Source: Candidatus Thorarchaeota archaeon (GTDB taxonomy: Archaea; Asgardarchaeota; Thorarchaeia; Thorarchaeales; Thorarchaeaceae). From it: a stretch of DNA of 5,676 bases. Shown here piece by piece: positions 1 through 5,459 of the stretch. Each line of letters starts with the position of its first letter. The first letter of the stretch is position 1. The notes under the pieces are model-generated. The model did no database searches and was not told the origin of the DNA. It worked only from the letters and a program-made list of their open reading frames with translations. Location of the stretch: contig SDOA01000184.1 in the NCBI GenBank assembly GCA_004524595.1, positions 1 through 5,676 on the forward strand, given 5' to 3'. Position numbers and translations under genes: made by a program.

Positions 1-2085
1 AACATCTATTTTGGAACAATGGATAATACTCTAGATACATATACCAATTTGACCAATCAATACTTTTTCAAGATGCCGGGCTTTGGTACAAAAGACATAT
101 GGCAACATACACGCATTGATGTCTATGATTATCTGAGTTCTGCAGCTTTCTCTAATGTTTCACTATATCAAGCTCAATTTGTCGTTCACAATAACGCACC
201 TGGTTCTTCAGTCTATCTCTTACTTGATGATTTTCAGATCACCACCTATCCTCTTGGAGATCCTGGATTTGAAGAGGACTGGTATATGGATTCCAACACT
301 CCCTTCGCTGGTTGGGATGACTATAACGGTGGCCCGACAAATATCCTGAGGACTAATGATGCATATCAGGGAAATTATGCCTGTAAACTGACTGGTGTAT
401 ATCAGAATACAGTAGGAGTATACCGTGATGAGGATATACCAGTCAACCGGAATTATCTAATTAATTTTGCATGGCGTCTTGATGCAATTGGGAATGATGA
501 TTCTTGGGCAATAGTTCGAGTCATGTTCACTGATGGTCATTATTTCAACTATCTTCTCGGAGCAGGTTCAAGTCAACCTTTTGGGAATAGCAGTGCTTCT
601 TACACATTCTATGTTGAATCCTTCAATATCACAGGAACATGGAATCACCTCCAACGGAATCTCACAGCGGATTATGAGGTAGCTTTTGGGTCCTCTTCAA
701 ATCTGGTCATTGATCAGCTTATTCTACGGATGAGTGTTGGAACGAATGACGGTCTCACAATCCTCTTTGATGAGATGCACTTTGTCGATGGAGTTCCTCC
801 AGTCATTGATAGTGTTTCATTTTTACCAACTTCACCAATGTACTATGAATCTGTGGAGGTAACTATCTACGCTCATGATGATCATTCAGGTGTTGGTGAG
901 GTCTATGTTGACTACCACAATGGAACAGGATGGAATAGGCTCTTTGCAACTGATATGGTCAGCTATTATACCGTAGTCATTCCTTCATTGCCCTATAATA
1001 CTTCAGTTCTCTTTTTAGTGACTGCTGTAGATAATGGCGGTCTAGGTTACACTAGCAACAACTGGTATGATTACAGAGTTGGTGATGATATTGAACCTAC
1101 AGTTGCAATTGATTCACCTTCGGATATGATGCCTGTACAGGGAGTGATCTCTATTGAGGTGACAGCAGAGGACGAAGGTTCTGGGATTGATTATGTAGAA
1201 TTTCGTGTTGCAACAACCCTCTTCAACACTGATGAAACTGCACCATATAGTTCACCTCTGAATCTTAATGCGCTCTCACTTGGATTGCATACCATCAATG
1301 TCACTGCCTATGATATGGTTGGGAACTCTAAATCCGACAGTATGCAAATCGATGTTATAGACACAATTAATCCTGTAATTGATTCTCCAGGTGATGTCAT
1401 TATTGATGAAGGAACCGACGGAGAATGGATAGTATGGTCCCCCAGTGATGTACGTCCCAATAGCTATGATGTCTTTATTGATGGAGTTTCAACTTACTCC
1501 AATCTTTGGAACTCATCATCCGAATCTATCAGTATTTCACTTGATGGAGTGGATTTGGGAACATACAACTACACCTGTGTGGTCTATGATGATGCAGATC
1601 ATTGGAGTGCGGATACAGTCTTCGTAACTGTGGTAGATGGCACTGTTCCAACTCTTGACTCCCCTGATGATGAAGAATTCTATGAGGGAACTATTGGTCA
1701 TTTACTGACTTGGAATCCTGACGATTTGCATCCTGCAACTTACTGCATTGAGGTAAATGGGACAGAAGTCCGCTCAGGACTGTGGAACTCGTCAAGCGAA
1801 GTGATCACCTTTTCACTAGACTCATTTACAGCTGGGGTATATAATGTCACACTGATTGTGACGGATGTTGGTGGCAACTCAATCAGTGATAGCGTTTTTG
1901 TTACTGTCTTAGCTGTAACAACTACAACCACAACATCTACGACAACAACTACGACTACCACGACTACAACCACGACCCCTATTATAACATCACCTGATAT
2001 GACTATGATCCTTATTCTTGGTGGAGTAGGAATTGTCGCTGTTGTGCTAGTGGGTATTTTCATCATGAAAAGACCCAAAGGGTAG
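1..2085 (+). CDS. Large secreted beta-sandwich repeat protein with Thr-rich stalk and C-terminal membrane anchor (5' end outside window)
   Basis: The frame is open to base 1, with six codons before the ATG at 19, so the true start almost certainly lies upstream; the numbering below counts that Met as 1. Domains in order: end of a jelly-roll (carbohydrate-binding-like) module, ~1-78; a second complete-looking one, ~80-257, opening with a 'DPGFEEDW' motif; an Ig/fibronectin-like module, ~259-355; a bacterial-Ig-like module, ~358-448; two related Ig-like repeats, 452-540 and 544-632; a Thr/Ser tract, 634-653; a hydrophobic helix, ~662-683; and a short basic tail KRPKG. This is the plan of an archaeal surface protein: ectodomain outside, stalk through the cell coat, C-terminal anchor with positive residues inside. 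About 13 N-x-S/T sequons fit heavy N-glycosylation. I see no catalytic motif; adhesion or glycan binding is inference. A terminator hairpin starts 8 nt after the stop. Confidence 0.9.
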   Translation, partial: NIYFGTMDNTLDTYTNLTNQYFFKMPGFGTKDIWQHTRIDVYDYLSSAAFSNVSLYQAQFVVHNNAPGSSVYLLLDDFQITTYPLGDPGFEEDWYMDSNTPFAGWDDYNGGPTNILRTNDAYQGNYACKLTGVYQNTVGVYRDEDIPVNRNYLINFAWRLDAIGNDDSWAIVRVMFTDGHYFNYLLGAGSSQPFGNSSASYTFYVESFNITGTWNHLQRNLTADYEVAFGSSSNLVIDQLILRMSVGTNDGLTILFDEMHFVDGVPPVIDSVSFLPTSPMYYESVEVTIYAHDDHSGVGEVYVDYHNGTGWNRLFATDMVSYYTVVIPSLPYNTSVLFLVTAVDNGGLGYTSNNWYDYRVGDDIEPTVAIDSPSDMMPVQGVISIEVTAEDEGSGIDYVEFRVATTLFNTDETAPYSSPLNLNALSLGLHTINVTAYDMVGNSKSDSMQIDVIDTINPVIDSPGDVIIDEGTDGEWIVWSPSDVRPNSYDVFIDGVSTYSNLWNSSSESISISLDGVDLGTYNYTCVVYDDADHWSADTVFVTVVDGTVPTLDSPDDEEFYEGTIGHLLTWNPDDLHPATYCIEVNGTEVRSGLWNSSSEVITFSLDSFTAGVYNVTLIVTDVGGNSISDSVFVTVLAVTTTTTTSTTTTTTTTTTTTTPIITSPDMTMILILGGVGIVAVVLVGIFIMKRPKG
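1372..1914 (+). repeat. Two tandem Ig-like domain repeats within the surface protein
   Basis: Residues 452-540 (bases 1372-1638) and 544-632 (bases 1648-1914) align without a gap over 89 positions, with about 39 identities counted by hand (about 44%), a period of 92 residues. Shared landmarks are DSP near the start, EGT, a W-x-P pair, LWNSSSE in the middle, SLD, YN-x-T and VFVTV at the end. This is an internal domain duplication that has since diverged. The conserved LWNSSS carries an N-glycosylation sequon in both copies. Confidence 0.8.
1918..1977 (+). repeat. Threonine-codon tract encoding a glycosylation-type stalk
   Basis: Twenty consecutive codons encode 19 Thr and one Ser just before the membrane anchor. 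All four Thr codons are mixed (7 ACA, 4 ACT, 4 ACC, 4 ACG), so the tract is kept at protein level and is not a simple trinucleotide expansion. Such stalks are commonly O-glycosylated extended spacers. Read on the minus strand it gives a spurious poly-Val frame. Confidence 0.85.
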
Positions 2086-2092
2086 AATAAGT

Positions 2093-2126
2093 GAGGAGAC
2101 TTGGTGTCTCCTCTTCTCCCTTTTTT
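2093..2126 (+). terminator. Hairpin-T terminator of the surface protein gene
   Basis: GAGGAGAC at 2093-2100 pairs perfectly with GTCTCCTC at 2106-2113 (8 bp, loop TTGGT). A pyrimidine-rich stretch with six T at 2121-2126 follows. It lies 8 nt after the stop at 2085. Archaeal termination depends mainly on the T-run, which is present here. Confidence 0.75.
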
Positions 2127-2227
2127 GTAGTCTCTTCGTCCGGTAACCGATATTATTTTCGGATGTGAAGTGTGAAAATAGATACAGATTACTTAGTATC
2201 TTGTTTTCGTGTTCCATCCTTTTCTCA

Positions 2228-2453
2228 CCAGAGGTCAATACTTTTCAGTTGATTACCCTCAAGATTGAGTTTCCATGCTCTTATGAGCACAAAAAGGTTC
2301 AAGATTAATGGTCCTGAGTTGATTATCATTGAGAGTGAGTTTCTTGAGATGATTACTGTTACTTAACGGGATCAGATCGATATTCTGTAGTAGGTCTTCA
2401 GCAAATTTAGAGAATGGCGAGTCTATCTTGATACCAATGGGACCAGAGAAAAG
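2228..2453 (-). pseudogene. Decayed leucine-rich-repeat (LRR) gene fragment with frameshift
   Basis: Read on the minus strand, a start-less open frame (2453 down to a TGA at 2259-2261) encodes IDLIPLSNSNHL followed by LKKLTLNDNQLRTINL, the LxxLxLxxNxLxxIxL signature of LRRs with a 24-residue period. After INLEPF the frame loses the pattern, but it resumes in another frame as WKLNLEGNQLKSIDLW (about 2228-2278) and then meets a TGA. The matching DNA words GTTGATTA (2248 and 2318) and TGAGTTTC (2266 and 2336) are 70 bp apart rather than the 72 expected for 24 codons, which indicates a 2-nt deletion near 2274-2317. No start codon, too few repeats and the frameshift mark it as a remnant. It lies just downstream of the TPR gene on the same strand. 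LRR proteins of this type are frequent in Asgard genomes; the original gene's role cannot be told. Confidence 0.65.
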
Positions 2454-2475
2454 TTAGCAAAAGACTGAAACAGTT

Positions 2476-3444
2476 TTATTCTTCGCACTCATCCTTATCT
2501 TCCAATTTGCCAGTTTCAATTACTTCCTGTAGCCTTGACACTGATTCTCTTGCTTCTAAGGTGAAGTCTTTCCCTGTATAGCCCCATATTTGGTCAGGAT
2601 TTGGACTATGCTTCACAGCCATTTGATATGACTCCAATGCCTCTCCCAACTTTCCAAGCCGTTCTAACGTTTTACCCAGATGATAATGAAGTGGATGATT
2701 CTCTGGGTCTAGTGACAAGCCCTTTTTGAATACATCACTTGCGAAGATACATCTTCCTTGGTCTAGAACAATTAAACCAAGATTATAATATGCATCAACA
2801 TTTCTAGGGTTTAATGTAAGGGATGCAAGAAGTAGGTTCTCACCTTCTGGCTCAAATCCCTGAGCAGCCCGAGCTATTCCCAAATACATGGTGGCAATTG
2901 CATTATAGGGCTCATGCTTCAATATGTACTGGGCATTGAGTTCTGCAGCACGCCATGCATGAACGACAAGGGCTGCTCTTGCAGTCTGTAGTGTCCTTCT
3001 TATCTCATTCTCATCAGGAATATGTTCAACATTGAAATGTTCGTCAAATCCTTGAAGTACGTTCTCTACTTCTTTGTCTGGTCCCTTGACATGGATTTCG
3101 ATGAAACGCGGGTCATAATAAAATCTCAAAACGCGAAGTTCAAGTTTCATGTCCTCTGGTAGACCTTCACATACGATGAAAACATCATCCTCTGCATGAC
3201 CCCCGTATTTGGGTTCGTACCCCATCTTATGTATGATTCTTATAATCTGTGGTTCTTCACCAAATGAGAATCTAGAAATCTCATACTCATATGGAACGCA
3301 CTCGTTGACTCGTTCCGACCACTCGGTTTTTGGATTGTACGTCTGGTCAAGAACTCTCGCTGCCTCTATCGCGAATTCGACCAGAGTGACATATTCACCA
3401 TCTGATGAATGATAAGGTTGAATTTTCAGAGTCTGCTCTTTCAA
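2476..3444 (-). CDS. TPR-repeat protein with unrecognised N-terminal alpha/beta domain
   Basis: The product has 322 residues. Its C-terminal half contains three good tetratricopeptide repeats (about 183-216, 217-250, 251-284) preceded by a degenerate one (about 149-182). The spacing is exact: YLG/NLG/HLG glycines at 189, 223 and 257, and repeat-ending prolines at 179, 213, 247 and 281, all 34 apart. TPRs form helical scaffolds that bind partner proteins. Residues ~44-142 look like an alpha/beta domain with alternating strands (for example LELRVLRFYY and FIEIHVKG) that I cannot assign; the C-terminus is acidic. There is no signal peptide or membrane helix, so it is probably cytoplasmic. The start is TTG at 3442-3444, the first possible start after an in-frame TGA at 3451-3453; no Shine-Dalgarno site is visible and the first ATG lies far inside, at residue 74. 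It is divergent from the 4-TM gene and convergent with the surface protein. The role is an unknown adaptor function. Confidence 0.88.
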   Translation of the reverse strand: MKEQTLKIQPYHSSDGEYVTLVEFAIEAARVLDQTYNPKTEWSERVNECVPYEYEISRFSFGEEPQIIRIIHKMGYEPKYGGHAEDDVFIVCEGLPEDMKLELRVLRFYYDPRFIEIHVKGPDKEVENVLQGFDEHFNVEHIPDENEIRRTLQTARAALVVHAWRAAELNAQYILKHEPYNAIATMYLGIARAAQGFEPEGENLLLASLTLNPRNVDAYYNLGLIVLDQGRCIFASDVFKKGLSLDPENHPLHYHLGKTLERLGKLGEALESYQMAVKHSPNPDQIWGYTGKDFTLEARESVSRLQEVIETGKLEDKDECEE

Positions 3445-3583
3445 TCGATGTCAATTGATTATGCCTATCTCAGAGGAAAAAGATACCGTTTGTACCGTTC
3501 TTGACTCTGTTATATTAAAGAAGCCACTCGATATTCCTATCGCGTTGTTTATGAATAGATGATTTACATCTGATATTTAAGAA
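3445..3583. promoter_or_regulatory. Divergent promoter region between the TPR and 4-TM genes
   Basis: An AT-rich TATA-like block TTATATTAAA at 3511-3520 could serve either strand: it lies about 65 nt upstream of the TPR start and about 70 nt upstream of the 4-TM start, implying leaders of roughly 40 nt. A second block, GATATTTAAG at 3572-3581, is too close to the GTG at 3584 to be its TATA box. A 7-bp direct repeat TACCGTT (3484-3490 and 3493-3499, 9-bp period) and a quasi-palindrome of 18 bp (3441-3458) over the TPR start are possible operator sites. All assignments are by eye. Confidence 0.4.
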
Positions 3584-3991
3584 GTGGACCCTTTGGATAT
3601 CAAACTAAAGCTATCTCAAGGTCTTGGAAAAACATTACTAATATGGAGTATCTCAAGTATCATAGTTGGTCTGATATTACTCACCTATTTCACTCCAATT
3701 ATTCAAGGAATTGGATTTCAGGCTATTTTATGGGGTATTATCGATGCTGTGGTTGCTGCTCTCACTCTGTTCAAAAAAGACAATCAATCCATTGGGAAAA
3801 TGACACGGATACTTGGCATAAATGTTGGACTTGATATCATCTACCAGCTAATTGGGCTTTTTCTATTATTGTTCATGTGGCAAGATGCTTTCATTGTTGG
3901 GAATGGAATAGGTGTTATCATTCAAGGTGCATTTCTCTTTGTGCTTGATCTTTACTATTACCATCAGTTTAAACAACTCACAATTGAGTAA
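3584..3991 (+). CDS. Four-helix integral membrane protein, DUF6992-like
   Basis: The product has 135 residues and four predicted membrane helices at about 17-36, 43-64, 75-97 and 103-125. A charged loop (KKDNQS, 64-69) lies between helices 2 and 3, and both termini are polar. The motifs AILWGIIDAVVAA (helix 2), LGINVGLDIIY (helix 3) and IIQGAFLFVLDLYYYH (helix 4) resemble what I recall of the uncharacterised DUF6992 family; this is from memory and not searched. The start is GTG at 3584, the first start after an in-frame TAA at 3578-3580; TTG at 3593 is an alternative. No clear Shine-Dalgarno site. It is followed by a terminator and then, on the same strand, the heliorhodopsin, so the two are neighbours but probably separate transcripts. 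Its function is unknown. Confidence 0.82.
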   Translation: MDPLDIKLKLSQGLGKTLLIWSISSIIVGLILLTYFTPIIQGIGFQAILWGIIDAVVAALTLFKKDNQSIGKMTRILGINVGLDIIYQLIGLFLLLFMWQDAFIVGNGIGVIIQGAFLFVLDLYYYHQFKQLTIE

Positions 3992-4040
3992 ACGAGCTCA
4001 TTCTCATCAATAATTGAAAGAGAATAGCATAGTTCAGTTT

Positions 4041-4071
4041 GGGAAGGGAGATTTGATTTCCTTACCTTTTT
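4041..4071 (+). terminator. Hairpin-T terminator of the 4-TM gene
   Basis: Bases 4041-4050 pair with 4057-4066 (10 positions: one G/A mismatch, two G-U pairs, loop of 6) and are followed by five T at 4067-4071. A smaller 6-bp stem, ATTCTC 4000-4005 with GAGAAT 4020-4025, lies 8 nt after the stop and may be part of the same structured 3' end. It separates the 4-TM gene from the heliorhodopsin. Confidence 0.6.
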
Positions 4072-4133
4072 CCCCCTAAACCTGACATACCGCGAGATTC
4101 TTATTCAAGAACCTTGAATTGTTACTGATAAAA

Positions 4134-4958
4134 ATGAATTCAGAAGAGGTGGTGGAAGCACACTCAGGGTCACTGATTTCTTTTTCATATTTGAAAAAGT
4201 TCAATCTCTATGCTGGAGTGCTCCATCTAATAACTGGAATATTGATGCTCTTCTTGGGTTTGACCCTTGAATGGGAGCAAGATGTCTATACTATCTATCT
4301 GGATTTTGAAGTTGTTAGCCTAGATCCCTTTGAATTCCTTATACAACCAACACCTGCAGTACTATTCACCTTGACAAACATTGGAGTAATTCTCGCTTCA
4401 TTTCCATTGATGTCTGCACTGGCTCACTTTTTAATTGCCTATCCCTTGAATGATAAATATGTAGCTAATCTGCAAAAGGGAATGAATCCATACAGATGGT
4501 ATGAATACTCAGTGTCAAGTTCTTTGATGATCTTTCTCATCACTTTTCTTTTAGGAATCTGGGACTTATGGTCATTGGTAATGATTGTAGTTCTAAATGC
4601 CATGATGATAATGTTTGGTTATCTTATGGAGCTACTCAATCAATACACTGAGAAGACAAAATGGAGTCCTTTCATCTTAGGATGTGTTGCTGGATTCACA
4701 CCTTGGCTTGTGCTTTTCGGATACTTTGCTGCAGCGATAGGTGCTGCTGAAACTGGACCCCCAACATTTGTTTACATTATAATCTTCATGTACTTTTTCC
4801 TCTTCAATATCTTCGCACTGAACATGGTACTTCAATACAAGAAGGTCAGTAAGTGGAAAGACTATCTCTATGGAGAACGGATGTATATCGTGTTGAGTCT
4901 TGTTGCAAAGACCCTACTGGCGTGGATTGTATTTGCAGGGATATTTGCTCCTTTCTAG
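4134..4958 (+). CDS. Heliorhodopsin (type-3 microbial rhodopsin, retinal-binding light receptor)
   Basis: The 274-residue product has seven hydrophobic helices (about 24-45, 76-103, 121-143, 147-168, 178-203, 211-235, 248-271). Family hallmarks are visible: NPYRWYEYS at 118-126, whose Glu124 should be the Schiff-base counterion (Glu107 of heliorhodopsin 48C12); LSLVAK at 254-259, with Ser255 and retinal lysine Lys259 forming the SxxxK motif; NIFALNMVLQY at 225-235; and KWKDYLYGERMYI before helix G. His31 and His98 match the conserved histidines lining the pocket. The long loop after helix A (about 46-75) is typical of the family's extracellular beta-hairpin. Heliorhodopsins have inverted topology (N-terminus inside), slow photocycles and mostly no ion pumping; a sensory or regulatory role is favoured but unsettled. 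The ATG at 4134 is preferred to an in-frame TTG at 4119. No Shine-Dalgarno site and only weak TATA-like sequence (about 4100-4107), so the transcript may be leaderless. No retinal-synthesis gene is in view. Confidence 0.95.
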   Translation: MNSEEVVEAHSGSLISFSYLKKFNLYAGVLHLITGILMLFLGLTLEWEQDVYTIYLDFEVVSLDPFEFLIQPTPAVLFTLTNIGVILASFPLMSALAHFLIAYPLNDKYVANLQKGMNPYRWYEYSVSSSLMIFLITFLLGIWDLWSLVMIVVLNAMMIMFGYLMELLNQYTEKTKWSPFILGCVAGFTPWLVLFGYFAAAIGAAETGPPTFVYIIIFMYFFLFNIFALNMVLQYKKVSKWKDYLYGERMYIVLSLVAKTLLAWIVFAGIFAPF

Positions 4959-4990
4959 AATCATGTTCCAAGAGCATTTTTCTATCTCAT

Positions 4991-5040
4991 GGAGACCTGA
5001 ATAGCTTGGTCGGATAATCAGGTCTCCCCTATATTTTTTT
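4991..5040 (+). terminator. Strong hairpin-T terminator of the heliorhodopsin gene
   Basis: GGAGACCTGA at 4991-5000 pairs perfectly with TCAGGTCTCC at 5018-5027 (10 bp, 17-nt loop), followed by seven T at 5034-5040 and a further AT-rich stretch. It lies 32 nt after the heliorhodopsin stop, so the downstream zinc-ribbon gene is probably transcribed on its own. Confidence 0.8.
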
Positions 5041-5108
5041 AAATTTTTAAAATCCCAGAATAGATTGATAAATTCATAGTAATTCGTTCACTACCATTTA
5101 CTAATTGG

Positions 5109-5116
5109 ATTTATTT
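5109..5116 (+). promoter_or_regulatory. TATA-like box of the zinc-ribbon gene
   Basis: ATTTATTT is centred about 27 nt upstream of the ATG at 5139, the spacing expected for an archaeal leaderless transcript. It overlaps the alternative in-frame TTG at 5115, which argues for the ATG as the true start. Confidence 0.5.
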
Positions 5117-5138
5117 GCTTTCAATTCAAACATGTCTT

Positions 5139-5357
5139 ATGAGAATCACATGTGACGAATGTGGCAGTGAGGACTGGAAGATTGCTATTCAGCACGTAAA
5201 ATGGGGACAGTCTGAGCGAAGTGGCCATTATTATTCTGTCCTGAAATGTGAACGTTGTGGAATGATATACCCATTGATGCAAATTGGTACTCCTCAAAGA
5301 GGAATAACACTTGAAGATTACAAGAAATTATTCAGGCCCAACTCCTCGTTTGAGTAG
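5139..5357 (+). CDS. Small zinc-ribbon protein
   Basis: A 72-residue protein with two CxxC knuckles, CDEC at 5-8 and CERC at 37-40, separated by a 28-residue beta-rich stretch containing HYYSVLKCERCGMIY. Four cysteines in two CPxCG-like knuckles define a zinc ribbon binding one Zn(II). Such folds occur in transcription factors, ribosomal proteins and many small archaeal proteins that bind nucleic acid or partner proteins. Residues 41-72 end in a short helix-like tail (LEDYKKLF) and have no further domain. The ATG at 5139 is chosen over the TTG at 5115 because the TATA-like box overlaps the TTG and the CxxC begins immediately after the ATG. It lies 180 bp after the heliorhodopsin stop on the same strand, beyond a strong terminator. 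No specific target can be inferred. Confidence 0.82.
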   Translation: MRITCDECGSEDWKIAIQHVKWGQSERSGHYYSVLKCERCGMIYPLMQIGTPQRGITLEDYKKLFRPNSSFE

Positions 5358-5392
5358 GTTCTTAAACATCTCAATGTTAAAACTCAAATTCG
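5347..5392 (+). terminator. Compound hairpin overlapping the zinc-ribbon stop codon
   Basis: An outer stem TTTGAGT (5349-5355) pairs with ACTCAAA (5382-5388) and can be extended by CG/CG across a 2-nt bulge. An inner stem pairs 5362-5369 with 5374-5380 (7 bp, one bulged A, 4-nt loop). It may be a terminator or mRNA 3'-end structure, but no T-run follows, so the terminator label is weak. Confidence 0.35.
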
Positions 5393-5430
5393 ATTTCACG
5401 AATGAATCATGAAATTCTCTTCAGCAATAT

Positions 5431-5440
5431 TACATAAATA
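5431..5440 (+). promoter_or_regulatory. TATA-like box in the right-hand gene-free region
   Basis: TACATAAATA lies about 25 nt upstream of an ATG at 5460, the normal archaeal TATA-to-start distance. It would drive the candidate small transcript ending at the 5596-5638 hairpin. It is judged by eye only, and AT-rich DNA gives such matches by chance. Confidence 0.3.
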
Positions 5441-5459
5441 GAATATAGCCTGTTTCTTC

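Larger units (their letters stand above)
2086..2475. other. 390-bp gap between convergent genes
   Basis: This stretch between the stop of the surface protein and the stop of the TPR gene contains no intact gene. It holds the terminator of the left gene (2093-2126) and a broken leucine-rich-repeat segment on the minus strand (2228-2453). I see nothing recognisable in 2127-2227; a 63-codon minus-strand frame there runs back through the terminator and has no domain-like pattern. Confidence 0.6.

Noticed and set aside
1740..2078. 112-codon minus-strand frame with a poly-valine stretch
   Set aside because: It is the reverse reading of the Thr tract and Ig repeat of the surface protein; it has no domain pattern and lies wholly inside a well-supported gene.
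2047..2238. 63-codon minus-strand frame
   Set aside because: It runs through the terminator and into the end of the surface protein gene, is rich in charged residues without a pattern, and has no visible promoter.
2464..2474. ACTG-AAA-CAGT mini-hairpin as terminator of the TPR gene
   Set aside because: Only 4 bp with a 3-nt loop; on the minus strand it is followed by CTTTT, which is too little to call a terminator with confidence.
4119..4133. TTG at 4119 as heliorhodopsin start
   Set aside because: It would add five residues (MLLIK) before an ATG that already gives a normal N-terminus; no ribosome site supports the TTG.
5031..5060. AT-rich block as a replication origin or attachment site
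   Set aside because: The T-run and A/T palindrome are explained by the terminator; there are no repeated origin boxes or flanking direct repeats.
5115..5138. TTG at 5115 as zinc-ribbon start
   Set aside because: It overlaps the TATA-like box that is correctly spaced for the ATG at 5139, so it is unlikely to be transcribed.
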